DNA of 64,000 bases from Arthrobacter sp. AL12 (GTDB lineage: Bacteria; Actinomycetota; Actinomycetes; Actinomycetales; Micrococcaceae), in the NCBI RefSeq assembly GCF_029960645.1, contig NZ_JASBQY010000017.1, positions 28,423 through 92,422 on the forward strand, written 5' to 3'. Positions 1 through 8,768 of the stretch are shown here, one piece after another. Position numbers and translations under genes: made by a program. The notes beneath the pieces were generated by a model that did not search any database, was not told where the DNA came from, and was given only the letters and a program-made list of their open reading frames with translations. Numbering within the stretch: position 1 is the first letter of the stretch; each line of letters starts with the position of its first letter.

Positions 1-411
1 CGGGGCGGGCTCGCCCTGCGGCCGGCTCCGGTAGATCAGGGCGGACAGCCGTCCGACGAGGCTGCGGGGCTCCCGGGCCAGCAGGACCGGCGCGGCGATG
101 TCGTGGGAGAACGCCAGCAGGCGCGCGCCGGCGTCGTCCGTCAGCACGGCGGACGCCCCGGCTGCCAGGGCTTGGGAGACGAAGTCGGCGCCGTGCCGGC
201 TCGCGCCGGGCAGGGCGACGTAGAGGTCGCCGGGCTGGACGCTTCGGGAGTTCAGGGAGATCCCGGTGACCGCGACGGAACCGGAAGCCCCGGGGACAAC
301 GACGCCGATTGCCTCGCCGATGGCGGCCAGCGGCACGGCAGCTACCGCAGTGGGCCGGAAGCCCGGCGCGGACGGCGCGGCGTAAGCGCCGGGGGCATTC
401 TGGTCTGACAC
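1..411 (-). CDS. murE: UDP-N-acetylmuramyl-tripeptide synthetase MurE, 5' part only
   Basis: The N-terminal 137 codons of a cytoplasmic peptidoglycan ligase that adds the third amino acid of the stem peptide; the gene runs off the left edge. Seen: after a variable leader the translation contains the family's N-terminal substrate-binding block (ISLNSRSVQPGDLYVALPG, then HGADF), with an SVQPGD segment typical of MurE. The ATP-binding and catalytic domains lie outside the window. The GTG start is preceded by GGAG at good spacing. It follows ftsI by about 130 bp on the same strand, the order of the dcw cluster. MurF shares the fold, but the position after ftsI and the HGADF motif favour MurE. Third-residue specificity (Lys or DAP) cannot be judged from this fragment. 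Confidence 0.88.
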   Translation of the reverse strand, partial: MSDQNAPGAYAAPSAPGFRPTAVAAVPLAAIGEAIGVVVPGASGSVAVTGISLNSRSVQPGDLYVALPGASRHGADFVSQALAAGASAVLTDDAGARLLAFSHDIAAPVLLAREPRSLVGRLSALIYRSRPQGEPAP

Positions 412-537
412 GTGGATCTCCGTTGGTGGTGCTGGTGGATCTGGCGCTGCGCACGGAGGATTGCTCCGGCCCGCAGGCTCAGTATTCCCGGTACAGGTTG
501 GTGGCGGACGTGCGTGGTGCTGGTCCCCGCGGGGGTG

Positions 538-2340
538 CTACTTGACGAACTGCGGCAGCCGGACGGGTTCGCCGGTGGACGGCGGGACGTTGTACGTCCG
601 CAGCGCCTGGCTCATCACGGACCGGAAGACCGGTCCGTTCGAGATGCCGTAGATATCGCCCTTGGGCCGTTGCAGGACCACTTCAACAATAAACCGCGGA
701 TCGTCCATCGGCGCCATTCCCACCATCGACGCCGTGAAGCCGCAGAAGCCCGCGGTGCCGTCGTCGCACGGCGACTGCGAGGTGCCGGTCTTCGCCCCGA
801 CCCGGTAGCCGTCCAGACCGGCCTCCTTGATCTGGCCCTCCGTGACAGCGCTTTCGAGGATGTCCCGCACCTGCCGGGCGGTGTCCGGGGTGACGATCTG
901 CCGTGAAGGCTGCGCCGGAACTTTTTCCTCGGTGCCGTCCGGGTTGACGTGGCTGTCGATCAGCCGCGGCTGGAGCATCACCCCGTTGTTGCCGATGGTC
1001 TGGAAGGCCCGGACGGTCTGCAGCGTGGACTGCGAGACGCCCTGGCCGAACAGCACGGTGTACTCCTGTCGACCGTCCCATTGCTCGTGGGGGGTCAGGA
1101 TGCCGGAGGCCTCGGCCGGCAGTCCGACGTGCGGCGCTTCGCCGATGCCGAACCTCTTCAGCCAGTCGTAGCGCTGCTCCTTGCTGAGCCGCGCGCCGGC
1201 CATGACCGTCCCGGTGTTCATCGACCAGCCCAGGATGCCTGCCAGGGTCCGTTCCTCCGTGCCGTGCGCGAAGGAGTCGCTGAAGGTCTGCCCGTCCACG
1301 GTGTACGAGGACGGGATGGTGAACTTATCCAGCGGGAAGGACTTGCCTTCCTCGATCAGGGCGGCCGCCGTGATCATCTTTTCCACCGATCCGGGTTCGT
1401 ACGCCGCGGTGACGGCACGGACGCCGCGGTCCTGGGCCTCGGCCTTGCCGGGGTCGTTGGGGTCCGGTGCGTTGGTGTCCGCCATGGCGATGATGTTGCC
1501 GGTCTTGATGTCCTGGACGATCACGACGCCCCACTCGGCGCTGAGCTTGTCCCGCTGGCTCTGGATGGCCTGCTGGGCGAAGTACTGGAGGTCGGCGTTC
1601 AGGGTGAGTTTGAGGTCCTTGCCGTTGACGGCCGGGGTCAACTGGTCGACTCCGACCGGGATGCGCAGACCGTCGGCGCCGATTTCGAAGAGCCGTTTGC
1701 CCGAGGTTCCCCTGAGGACCTCGTCCTGGGTCTGCTCCAGGCCGGCCTGGCCGGTGGTGCCGTCCTTCAGGAAGCCTACGATCCCGCCGGCCACCGAGCC
1801 GTTGGGGTACACGCGCTTGCTGGTGCCCTCGGTGACGATGCCGGGGATCTGCAGCTTGGCGATACGGTCCTCGACGTCGGGCTTCAGGTCCTTGGCCACG
1901 ATGTAGTAGCGCTGGTCACCCGTCAGTGCGTCTTTGAGGGTGGCATTGGCCATGCCCAGCACGGCTGCGAGTTCGTTGATGCCCTGGTCCCGGGAGACCT
2001 TGACGAGCTCTTCCTTGCCACCCACCGGTTCCAGCCGGCGGAACTCCTCGGTCTTGGTGTTGACGGTCTGGTCGACAACGAGGTTGTAGCGGATCACGCT
2101 GCTGGCCAGGACGGTGCCGTTGGCATCCAGGATGCTGCCGCGCTCGGCGGGCAGTTCGATGGGGGTGAGCCTGTTCTGCAAGGCGGCCTCGGCCATACCG
2201 CCGACGTCGAGGCCCTGCACCAGGAAGAGTTTTCCGCCGACGACGAGCAGGAGCGTCAGCATGACGCCGAGGCCCAGCCTCAGCCGCCGGGTCGCACTCG
2301 GCGCTTTCGCCTTGCGTGCCTTGCCGGTGTTCTGCGCCAC
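538..2340 (-). CDS. ftsI: Septal peptidoglycan transpeptidase FtsI (class B PBP)
   Basis: A 600-residue membrane-anchored class B penicillin-binding protein that cross-links septal peptidoglycan. Seen: a basic cytoplasmic tail, one transmembrane helix (about residues 22-41), a dimerisation domain, then the transpeptidase domain with all three active-site motifs: SVEK with nucleophile Ser318, SMN at 373-375, and KTGT at 517-520. Length is normal for actinobacterial FtsI/PbpB. The start is GTG, preceded by AAGGAAAC. It lies between the FtsL-like gene (42 bp upstream) and murE, as in other dcw clusters, and is probably co-transcribed from the mraZ promoter. Confidence 0.95.
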   Translation of the reverse strand: MAQNTGKARKAKAPSATRRLRLGLGVMLTLLLVVGGKLFLVQGLDVGGMAEAALQNRLTPIELPAERGSILDANGTVLASSVIRYNLVVDQTVNTKTEEFRRLEPVGGKEELVKVSRDQGINELAAVLGMANATLKDALTGDQRYYIVAKDLKPDVEDRIAKLQIPGIVTEGTSKRVYPNGSVAGGIVGFLKDGTTGQAGLEQTQDEVLRGTSGKRLFEIGADGLRIPVGVDQLTPAVNGKDLKLTLNADLQYFAQQAIQSQRDKLSAEWGVVIVQDIKTGNIIAMADTNAPDPNDPGKAEAQDRGVRAVTAAYEPGSVEKMITAAALIEEGKSFPLDKFTIPSSYTVDGQTFSDSFAHGTEERTLAGILGWSMNTGTVMAGARLSKEQRYDWLKRFGIGEAPHVGLPAEASGILTPHEQWDGRQEYTVLFGQGVSQSTLQTVRAFQTIGNNGVMLQPRLIDSHVNPDGTEEKVPAQPSRQIVTPDTARQVRDILESAVTEGQIKEAGLDGYRVGAKTGTSQSPCDDGTAGFCGFTASMVGMAPMDDPRFIVEVVLQRPKGDIYGISNGPVFRSVMSQALRTYNVPPSTGEPVRLPQFVK

Positions 2341-2382
2341 GATGTTTCCTTGCTGGTTGCCTGGCTGGTGGTCCGTCCTGCG

Positions 2383-3066
2383 TTACTGTCCCGGCACCTT
2401 CTGCGCGGGGGCAGGAACAGAGCCCCCGTGGAGTTCGACCGCCGGTTTTGCCGGCGGGACCGGCACAGCCTCGGCGGCCGGTGCGGCGGCAGCCGGTGCA
2501 CCGGCGGCCTCAGCGGCCGCTGGGGCAGCCGCGGGTTTGCGGTTCGCCAGCGGCTCCTTCACAGTGGCCGGCGGAACGACGCTGAGTTGTCCGGCCACGG
2601 CCGGGGCGGCAATGACGGCGCCCGGGGCGTCGCCCTTCACCGCGGGCTTGGCCTTGCCCGTGACGCTGAGGGTGGAGAGGTCGATCTGGCCCTTGGTGGT
2701 GGACGCCACCATGCCCAGCTCGGTGGCCTTGGCGGCCAGGTTCTGCGGGGCGTCAAAGTTCTGCACCTGCTGGGTCAGGTCCTGGTTCTGTTTCGTCAGC
2801 GTGGACTGCTCGCTCCGCAGCTGCACCAGCTGGTACTGCGCGGTGGACACGGAGATGTTGAGGACCAGTACCGCCATCAGGGCCACTGCCAGGAGGCCAA
2901 AGCAGAGCACGACGAACGGGGCGCGGCGCTTCTGCGGGGCCGACCGGACCAGGGAGAGCGGGGTGCGCGCTTTCCGGGAGGGGCCGGTGCCGGGAGTGAT
3001 CCCGGGCAGGGCGCGGGCTGTCGCGCCTGTGGCAACGGGGAATCTGTTGACAGCGGCGGTGCTCAT
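2383..3066 (-). CDS. FtsL-like division protein with long Pro/Ala-rich tail
   Basis: A 227-residue bitopic membrane protein in the ftsL position between rsmH and ftsI. Seen: a basic cytoplasmic N-terminus of about 70 residues, one transmembrane segment (PFVVLCFGLLAVALMAVLVL), then a Leu/Gln-rich heptad-like stretch (about residues 100-130), followed by about 100 residues rich in Ala and Pro. FtsL proteins are about 100-130 residues, so the Ala/Pro tail is an extension; M. tuberculosis Rv2164c, at the same locus, is also long. The ATG start overlaps the rsmH stop (ATGA), which implies translational coupling. By position and topology it probably recruits or activates FtsI in the divisome, but sequence identity alone is weak. 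Confidence 0.75.
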   Translation of the reverse strand: MSTAAVNRFPVATGATARALPGITPGTGPSRKARTPLSLVRSAPQKRRAPFVVLCFGLLAVALMAVLVLNISVSTAQYQLVQLRSEQSTLTKQNQDLTQQVQNFDAPQNLAAKATELGMVASTTKGQIDLSTLSVTGKAKPAVKGDAPGAVIAAPAVAGQLSVVPPATVKEPLANRKPAAAPAAAEAAGAPAAAAPAAEAVPVPPAKPAVELHGGSVPAPAQKVPGQ

Positions 3067-4058
3067 GCGGCCCTCCTGGTTTTGATGCGTTCCACAGCGC
3101 GGAGTCTGGCGGACGCGGCGCGTGGATTCTCGGCGATTTCGGCGGCGGTGGGCACTTCGGTGCCCTTCGTCAGGGTTTTCAGTTCGGCCTTGTGCTCTTC
3201 GAGTTCCACGGGGAAGCCGAGCGGTGCGGAGGATTTGGATCCTGCCTGGAAGAAGCCCTTGACGATCTTGTCTTCCAGCGAGTGGTATGACATGACGACC
3301 ACGCGGCCGCCGACGGCGATGGCGTTGATGGCCGCCGGGATGGCGCGTTCGAGGACATCGAGTTCTTCGTTGACCTCGATCCGGAGTGCCTGGAAGGTGC
3401 GCTTTGCCGGATGTCCGCCCTTTTTTGCGGCGCCGGAGGGGACAACATCGCGGATCTGCTCGACGAGCTCCCCCGTTGTCGTGAAGGGCTTCCCGGCGCG
3501 GGCGGTGACGATCCGGTTGGCGATGCGGCCGGCGAACTTCTCCTCGCCCCATTTCCGGATGATCCGGACCAGGTCCTCTTCGCTGTAGTTGTTGACGACG
3601 TCGGCGGCGGTCTGGCCGCGGCTCGTGTCCATGCGCATGTCCAGCGGGGCGTCGAAGGAGTAGGCGAAGCCGCGTTCCCGTTCGTCCAGCTGGAGCGAGG
3701 AGACGCCGAGGTCCATCAGGACCCCGTGGACCTCAGCGAAGCCGAGGTCTTCAAGGATGTCGGGGATCTCGTCGTACACGGCGTGCACGAGGTCAATCCG
3801 GTTGGCGAAGGGCTGGAGTCGGTCCCCGGCGAGGGCCAGGGCTTCCTCATCGCGGTCGATCCCGATCAGGTGCAGGTCCGGAAAGCGCTGCAGCATGGCC
3901 TCCGCGTGACCGCCCATGCCAAGGGTGGCATCGATGACCACGGGGGTCTCGCCGCGGCTGCGCGCCGCCTCGAACCCGGGTGCCAACAAACTGATGCACC
4001 GGTCCCTGAGGACCGGTACATGGCGTTCGGACGTGGGCTTCTGGTCAGGGTCCGTCAT
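3063..4058 (-). CDS. rsmH: 16S rRNA (cytosine-1402-N4)-methyltransferase RsmH
   Basis: A 331-residue SAM-dependent enzyme (formerly MraW) that methylates N4 of C1402 in the 16S rRNA decoding centre. Seen: N-terminal HVPVL, the SAM-binding DATLGMGGHAE motif (about residues 43-53), GVLMDLGVSS, and the C-terminal YHSLEDKIVK segment. An in-frame ATG lies 27 codons further upstream, but the chosen one is preceded by AAAGGACG and gives the usual family length. It stands between mraZ and the FtsL-like gene in the standard order, with a 4-bp overlap with the latter. Confidence 0.95.
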   Translation of the reverse strand: MTDPDQKPTSERHVPVLRDRCISLLAPGFEAARSRGETPVVIDATLGMGGHAEAMLQRFPDLHLIGIDRDEEALALAGDRLQPFANRIDLVHAVYDEIPDILEDLGFAEVHGVLMDLGVSSLQLDERERGFAYSFDAPLDMRMDTSRGQTAADVVNNYSEEDLVRIIRKWGEEKFAGRIANRIVTARAGKPFTTTGELVEQIRDVVPSGAAKKGGHPAKRTFQALRIEVNEELDVLERAIPAAINAIAVGGRVVVMSYHSLEDKIVKGFFQAGSKSSAPLGFPVELEEHKAELKTLTKGTEVPTAAEIAENPRAASARLRAVERIKTRRAA

Positions 4059-4254
4059 GCCTGCGTCCTTTCGTTTGTCCGGCTGGTTCCTGGAGTGCGG
4101 TGCTGGCTGCGCGTGCCGCTTCTTAATCCAGATCCCCATCCGCGCCTACCCTGCGTCTGCCTGGCTCCGGGGAAGTGAGCCAGGAAAACAGCCGGATGGG
4201 CGGCTGGAGATCTCGGTCAAGAATCGTGCAGTGCTGCCTTGGTCCTGCGGGGCT

Positions 4255-4683
4255 TCACAGAATCCCCGGTATTGCGTCGTCGGTCTCCGAGAAGGCCGTT
4301 TCCTTTTCGGCGAGGTACTCGTTCCAGGCCTGTGCGTCCCAGATCTCAGCGCGGGTTCCTGCACCGATAACGGCGAGTTCCCGGCCGAGCCCTGCGTACT
4401 CCCGGAGCGCCGGTGGAATCGTCACGCGCCCCTGCTTGTCAGGTACCTCGTCGGAGGCTCCAGAGAGGAAAACACGGATGTAGTCACGAGCCTGTTTGCT
4501 GGAGATTGGGGCCTCCCGCATTTGCTCGTGAACCCGGCCGAACTCCGCCTCACTAAAGACGTAGATGCAGCGTTCCTGGCCCCTTGTGAGAACCAGTCCC
4601 CCGGCAAGCTCCTCGCGGAACTTCGCGGGAAGGATGATTCGACCCTTCTCGTCCAGACGTGGCGAATGTGTGCCGAGAAACAC
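4255..4683 (-). CDS. mraZ: Transcriptional regulator MraZ
   Basis: A 142-residue DNA-binding regulator of the dcw cluster, with two SpoVT/AbrB-type domains that assemble into rings. Seen: N-terminal FLGTHSPRLDEKGRIILPAK and a second half with DKQGRVTIPPALREYAGL, the duplicated DxKGRxxxP signature. A longer reading starting 17 codons earlier exists, but the GTG used here gives the family's usual length and N-terminus and has AGGCGG upstream. About 200 bp separate it from rsmH. It probably regulates its own promoter through the repeats at 4749-4775. Confidence 0.93.
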   Translation of the reverse strand: MFLGTHSPRLDEKGRIILPAKFREELAGGLVLTRGQERCIYVFSEAEFGRVHEQMREAPISSKQARDYIRVFLSGASDEVPDKQGRVTIPPALREYAGLGRELAVIGAGTRAEIWDAQAWNEYLAEKETAFSETDDAIPGIL

Positions 4684-4748
4684 GGCCCACCGCCTGTCTG
4701 TTCGTAGGAAGCCCAACGTCCCCCGTGCTGCCACTACCCTCTTACGCC

Positions 4749-4780
4749 CTCCACATTACTCCACATCCCTCCCCAGTCAA
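4749..4780 (-). promoter_or_regulatory. mraZ promoter with three MraZ-box-like direct repeats
   Basis: Read on the minus strand, three direct repeats of the form TGKGGAG start exactly 10 bp apart (4775, 4765 and 4755 downward). MraZ boxes in other bacteria are likewise short direct repeats at a 10-bp helical period. A sigma-70-like pair overlaps them: TTGACT (4775-4780) and TAATGT (4753-4758) with a 16-bp spacer. MraZ binding would therefore cover the promoter. The rest of the 372-bp gap between mraZ and the DUF3040 gene (4781-4960) shows no gene or clear element. Confidence 0.55.
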
Positions 4781-4960
4781 CGACACGCCGAACGATTCGG
4801 CGTCAATTTGTGGGGCGGTGGCCTCTTTGTTCCCCGTAATGGCTGGGAACCGGGGCCGGTGGGGCGCAGTGGAGGAAATATGCCGGGCCGCGGCACGGCA
4901 TCCGGCGCACACGGCCGCTCCTGGCCCTCTCCGGGCATGGCGAGCCCCGGGGTTAACGAC

Positions 4961-4986
4961 AAAAGACCCGCCGGAGCGGGTCTTCT
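4961..4986 (-). terminator. Intrinsic terminator of the DUF3040 gene
   Basis: On the minus strand GACCCGC and GCGGGTC pair around a short CGG-rich loop, followed by TTTT. It lies about 70 bp past the stop of the 5056-5430 gene and upstream of mraZ, so it separates the two transcripts. Confidence 0.65.
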
Positions 4987-5055
4987 ACGCCACCCGGGCG
5001 TTGCCTGTGGTGGAAAGTGGAGGTCGGACTGGAGTTTCGGTGGATCGGCCGGAGC

Positions 5056-5430
5056 TCAGGGCTCCCCGCGGTGCCGCTCGTCCCAGCGTTCCTCAAGATT
5101 GCTCATGAACGAGCTCCTGGGCTTCCCGGACTTCCGGGCCGCACCGGAGGCTTTGGCCTTGCCGGCAGCAGCACCGCGCATGGTGGCGTAGTAGACCCCG
5201 GCCCCCATGACCACAAAGCCGAGGACTCCGACAAAGATGTTTTGAATCGTCACGCCAAAGAGAAGGAGCACGACACCGGCCAGCGTGGCCAGGACGCCGA
5301 TCACCAAATGGCGGGTTGACCATGAACGTCCCGCGTCCGAGCCCATCGAGCTGGCGAACTTAGGGTCGTCCTCATGCAACTGCTTCTCAAGTTGCTCCAG
5401 CAACTTCTGTTCGTGCTCCGAGAGCGGCAT
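5056..5430 (-). CDS. DUF3040 membrane protein
   Basis: A 124-residue protein of the actinobacterial DUF3040 family (Rv2169c-like). Seen: the family N-terminus MPLSEHEQKLLEQLEKQL, then two hydrophobic helices (HLVIGVLATLAGVVLLLFG and an adjacent one around FVGVLGFVVMGAGVYYA), and a basic C-terminal tail with NLEERWDERHRG. The ATG start has GGAGGTCGTG upstream. Its function is not established; conservation next to the dcw cluster suggests an envelope role. The 275 bp upstream to dinB contain an AT-rich patch around 5615-5640 that may hold its promoter, but I see no clear hexamer pair. Confidence 0.82.
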   Translation of the reverse strand: MPLSEHEQKLLEQLEKQLHEDDPKFASSMGSDAGRSWSTRHLVIGVLATLAGVVLLLFGVTIQNIFVGVLGFVVMGAGVYYATMRGAAAGKAKASGAARKSGKPRSSFMSNLEERWDERHRGEP

Positions 5431-5705
5431 CACGACCTCCTTAAATCGGCCGACGTCCAGACTGACGCCGCCAGTGTCCCTGAACCCACAACGTGCGGGA
5501 TCCCCGCGTGGTTCCCAATCGCCGCCGTTGGTCGAATGGGGTTCTCCACGACCCCATCCGGGGTGATCAGCTGGTCCTGCATTAGTCCGAACGCTCGTTC
5601 CAGTCGTTCCAAACTTACGTATAAATAAGGATAGTTTGTTGCGTCCTGTTCTGAAAGATGCCGAACGTCCCCTTGACTTCAAAAAGCGCGTGATTGACAC
5701 CCGGA

Positions 5706-6968
5706 TCAGCCTGAATTGCTCCCGGGGTCCAGGAGCCTGGCCGGAAGCACTGATTTTGTGCCAAATTTCCGGGTCACCTGGTCCAGAACCTGCTCCGCGG
5801 CGCGCCAATTGTCATCCCGGCGGTCGAGGCTGAGTTGCAGGGGCGCCTGCGCGGCCTCCTCAAGCTGTTCGGCGCGGATACCCACGAGCCGCACGGTCAT
5901 GGGGCGGTCGCCGACCGATTCCAGGAGCTGGACGGCGACGGAGTACAGAAGTTGGGCACTCTCGATCGGGGTGCTGACAGTGCGGCTGCGGGTGATCGTG
6001 GAGAAGTCCGCATAGCGCAGCTTGAGTGCCACGGTTCGGGCATGCATGCCGGCACCGCGGAGCCGCTCCGCCGTGCGGTGTGACAGGCGCAGCAGTTCCC
6101 GGTGCAGCAGGGCCTCGTCGGCGGTGTCCAGGGCGAAGGTCTCTTCCGCGCCAATGCTCTTTTCGAGCCGGACGGGGGTCACCGGGCGGGGGTCAATTCC
6201 CCAGGACAGCCGGTAGACGTGTTCCCCGGACGCACCGAGCACCTTCCGGAGGGACGGGAGCGGTGACGCCGCGACGTCGGCGACCGTCCGGATGCCCATC
6301 CGGGACAGCACCTCAACGGTTTTTGCGCCGACACCCCAGAGGGCGCTGACCGGAAGGCTGTGCAGGTACGGGACCGTCTCCTCCGGACCGATGAGCAGCA
6401 GCCCGTTCGGCTTGCACCGGGTGGAGGCAATCTTCGCCACGAACTTGCTGGCGGCTATCCCCACGGACGCGGTGATACCCAATTCACTGCGGACCCGGGT
6501 GCGGATGAGTTCGCCGATCGCGCGGGGCGGACCCAGCCGGCGGATCGCTCCCCCGACGTCGAGGAAGGCCTCGTCCACGCTGAGCGGCTCCACCAATTCG
6601 GTGATGGACCCGAAAATCGCCATCATCTGGCCGGACACCTCGTAGTAAAGCTGGTGCCGGGGCTCGATGACAATGGCCGACGGACACATCCGCATGGCCA
6701 CCACCATTGGCATGGCGGATTTGACGCCGAATTTCCGGGCTTCGTACGAGGCGGACAGCACGACGGACCGGTCGGCGGGATAGCCCACGATGACGGGCCT
6801 GCCCACGAGCGCCGGACGGCTGCACAATTCCACGGACACAAAGAACGCATCCATGTCGACGTGCATGATGCTGCTCCGCCGGAGCTCCCGAAGTTCCGCT
6901 TCGCTGGGCCGCCTGGCTGTGCCCTGGGGAGACTGCTCCCGCTGCTGTATATTCTCGTCCGGCCCCAC
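5706..6968 (-). CDS. dinB: DNA polymerase IV (Y-family)
   Basis: A 420-residue error-prone translesion polymerase. Seen: the palm motif HVDMDAFFVSVE with metal ligands near Asp38/Asp40, the catalytic SVDEAFLD (130-137), a helix-hairpin-helix thumb (WGVGAKTVEVLSRMGI), a little-finger domain, and a beta-clamp-binding QLSLD at 378-382. All catalytic acids are present, so it should be active. The start is GTG, with only a weak ribosome site; a later start at the MHVDMD methionine would remove about 34 non-conserved residues. It is transcribed divergently from the lipoprotein gene at 7043. No LexA-type box was identified. Confidence 0.93.
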   Translation of the reverse strand: MGPDENIQQREQSPQGTARRPSEAELRELRRSSIMHVDMDAFFVSVELCSRPALVGRPVIVGYPADRSVVLSASYEARKFGVKSAMPMVVAMRMCPSAIVIEPRHQLYYEVSGQMMAIFGSITELVEPLSVDEAFLDVGGAIRRLGPPRAIGELIRTRVRSELGITASVGIAASKFVAKIASTRCKPNGLLLIGPEETVPYLHSLPVSALWGVGAKTVEVLSRMGIRTVADVAASPLPSLRKVLGASGEHVYRLSWGIDPRPVTPVRLEKSIGAEETFALDTADEALLHRELLRLSHRTAERLRGAGMHARTVALKLRYADFSTITRSRTVSTPIESAQLLYSVAVQLLESVGDRPMTVRLVGIRAEQLEEAAQAPLQLSLDRRDDNWRAAEQVLDQVTRKFGTKSVLPARLLDPGSNSG

Positions 6969-7042
6969 AACTTCAATCCTATGCCCCGGGACTGACTAAA
7001 CTGGAGGCTGAATCCGGCGTCAACACCAGGAGGAAAGTCCCC

Positions 7043-7576
7043 GTGAAGGTATTTGGACAGCGCAAGCGTGCTGCGGCAGCCGCAGTGGCGGCGGGCACGC
7101 TGATAGCCCTGGCGGCATGCACACCCGCCAACCCCGGGGCCGCTGCCCCGGGGTCCTCGTCGGTCTCGGCTCCGCCGTCAGCGGCCCAGCCCACCGCGAC
7201 AGCGTCGGCCAGCCCCTCCGCCGAACCCGGAACCTCGGCCACCGTAGGTGCGATGGTTCCAGGGTTCCCGGAGAAGCTCCTCCCGGTGATGCCGGGGGCG
7301 AAGGTCGTCTCCTCCAGCTTTGACAAGACCACGGAGCCGGCCACGGTGGCCCTCGTCGCCAGCATCTCCGCGCCGTCCGCTGAGGTGCTTGCCTTTTATA
7401 CGAAGGAGCTGGAAGCCCAGGGCTTCCAGGCCGTTCCGGGGGAAACTGTGGGAGCGGTGCCGTCCAAGGATTTCCTCCGTGGTGACACCGAAACCGTAAA
7501 CATCTCGGTGCTGGAAACCGCCGGCGTCTCCACCTTCACCATCGGTGCGAACGTCGCCGCCGAGTCCGTCAAGTGA
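7043..7576 (+). CDS. Putative secreted lipoprotein
   Basis: A 177-residue protein of unknown function. Seen: a basic N-terminus and hydrophobic core ending in a lipobox (ALAAC), so Cys should be lipidated; then a Pro/Ala/Ser-rich linker and a compact C-terminal domain of about 110 residues with no motif I recognise. The GTG start has a strong AGGAGGAAAG. Its stop overlaps the start of the prenyl synthase gene (GTGA), so the two are translationally coupled. A link to isoprenoid or cell-wall lipid metabolism would be inference from coupling only. Confidence 0.75.
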   Translation: MKVFGQRKRAAAAAVAAGTLIALAACTPANPGAAAPGSSSVSAPPSAAQPTATASASPSAEPGTSATVGAMVPGFPEKLLPVMPGAKVVSSSFDKTTEPATVALVASISAPSAEVLAFYTKELEAQGFQAVPGETVGAVPSKDFLRGDTETVNISVLETAGVSTFTIGANVAAESVK

Positions 7577-8667
7577 CCCTCGCGGAGCAGCTGCGTCTGG
7601 AACAAGCCGCCTATGTGGCCGCAGTCGCCGGGAAGCTCACCGATTTCCTGACCACCCGCCAGGCGGTGATGTCCTCGATCTCCCCGGACATCGATCCGCT
7701 GATGGGATCGATCTCGAACCTCGTGACCGGCGGCAAACGCCTCCGGGCACTCATGTGCTACTGGGGCTGGCGGGGCGCCGGTGGCGGAGCGGACGCCACC
7801 GAGGTCGTAACGGCAGGCTCCGCGCTGGAGCTGTTCCAGGCGGCTGCCCTGATCCACGACGACATCATCGACCGCTCTGACACGCGCAGGGGCGGCCCAA
7901 GCGTGCACCGGCGCTTCAGCGAACTGCATGAGACCCAAGGCTGGGCACTGGACAGTGAACGGTTCGGACACGCCGCCGCCATCCTGACCGGTGATCTGTG
8001 CCTGTCATTCAGCGAGGAGTCCTTTACCGAGATCGGTCAGAGCGCAGCCTCCGGGAGCCGGGCACGGCTGATCTTCAACCTGATGCGCGCCGAGGTCATG
8101 GCCGGCCAATACCTCGACATCCTCGAGGAGGTCGCCGGGCCCCGGCGGGACCGGGCCGGGGCCGTCAGCCGCGCACAGTCCATCATTCGTTTCAAATCGG
8201 CCAAATACTCCACCGAGCATCCGCTGGCTCTGGGCGGTGCCCTGGCCGGCGCCCGCGACGAGCTGCTGCGTGGCTACTCGGCGTTTGCCCTTCCGTTGGG
8301 CGAGGCCTTCCAACTCCGCGACGACGTCCTGGGGGTCTTCGGGGATCCGGTCACCACCGGAAAACCTGCGGGAGATGACCTGCGGGAAGGCAAACGGACC
8401 GTGCTGATCGCCTTTGCCCTGGACCTGGCCAGCCCCGCCGAGTCCGCGTTCATCGACTCGAAGCTCGGCAGCCCGGGGCTCGGCGACGCCGACGTGGACG
8501 AAATCCGCCGCATCATCGCAGACTGCGGGGCACTCCAGGCCACGGAAGTGCTGATCGAGGAATTCGGCCGCGCGGCCTTCGCTGCCCTGGACCTCCTGCC
8601 GCTGGAGGAACTGCCAAAGACGGCGCTGCGGAAGCTGGCCGAGGCCACGGTCAGCCGAGCGGCCTGA
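7573..8667 (+). CDS. Polyprenyl diphosphate synthase (IdsA2/GGPP synthase-like)
   Basis: A 364-residue trans-prenyltransferase that condenses isopentenyl diphosphate with allylic diphosphates. Seen: GGKRLRAL, the first aspartate-rich motif DDIID (96-100) followed by RRGGPSVH, GDLCLSFSEE, and the second aspartate motif DDVLGVFGD (250-258), then GKRTVL. Length and motifs fit actinobacterial geranylgeranyl/farnesyl diphosphate synthases. Its place next to an Rv2175c-like gene and a PknL-like kinase matches idsA2 (Rv2173) of M. tuberculosis. Product chain length cannot be read safely from the sequence. Confidence 0.9.
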   Translation: MTLAEQLRLEQAAYVAAVAGKLTDFLTTRQAVMSSISPDIDPLMGSISNLVTGGKRLRALMCYWGWRGAGGGADATEVVTAGSALELFQAAALIHDDIIDRSDTRRGGPSVHRRFSELHETQGWALDSERFGHAAAILTGDLCLSFSEESFTEIGQSAASGSRARLIFNLMRAEVMAGQYLDILEEVAGPRRDRAGAVSRAQSIIRFKSAKYSTEHPLALGGALAGARDELLRGYSAFALPLGEAFQLRDDVLGVFGDPVTTGKPAGDDLREGKRTVLIAFALDLASPAESAFIDSKLGSPGLGDADVDEIRRIIADCGALQATEVLIEEFGRAAFAALDLLPLEELPKTALRKLAEATVSRAA

Positions 8668-8698
8668 GCCGCAGCCCCGTTGACACGTCAGCCCGCTT

Positions 8699-8768
8699 CA
8701 CGTCCGCCGGCGGCACGTCCGCCGGCGGCAAGAACAATGCCGGCGGCGTGAACAATGCCGGCGGCACG
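8699..8768. repeat. Short GC-rich tandem repeats
   Basis: Just after the prenyl synthase stop, the strand carries two copies of a 15-bp unit (CACGTCCGCCGGCGG) and then two copies of an 18-bp unit built on GAACAATGCCGGCGG, all sharing a CCGGCGG core. It leads directly into the long palindrome at 8769. It looks like local slippage-type expansion; no function is apparent. Confidence 0.6.

Noticed and set aside
949..3588. An 879-codon open frame on the plus strand
   Set aside because: It runs antisense to ftsI, the FtsL-like gene and rsmH, all with clear motifs. High GC content keeps such antisense frames open; its translation has no recognisable domain.
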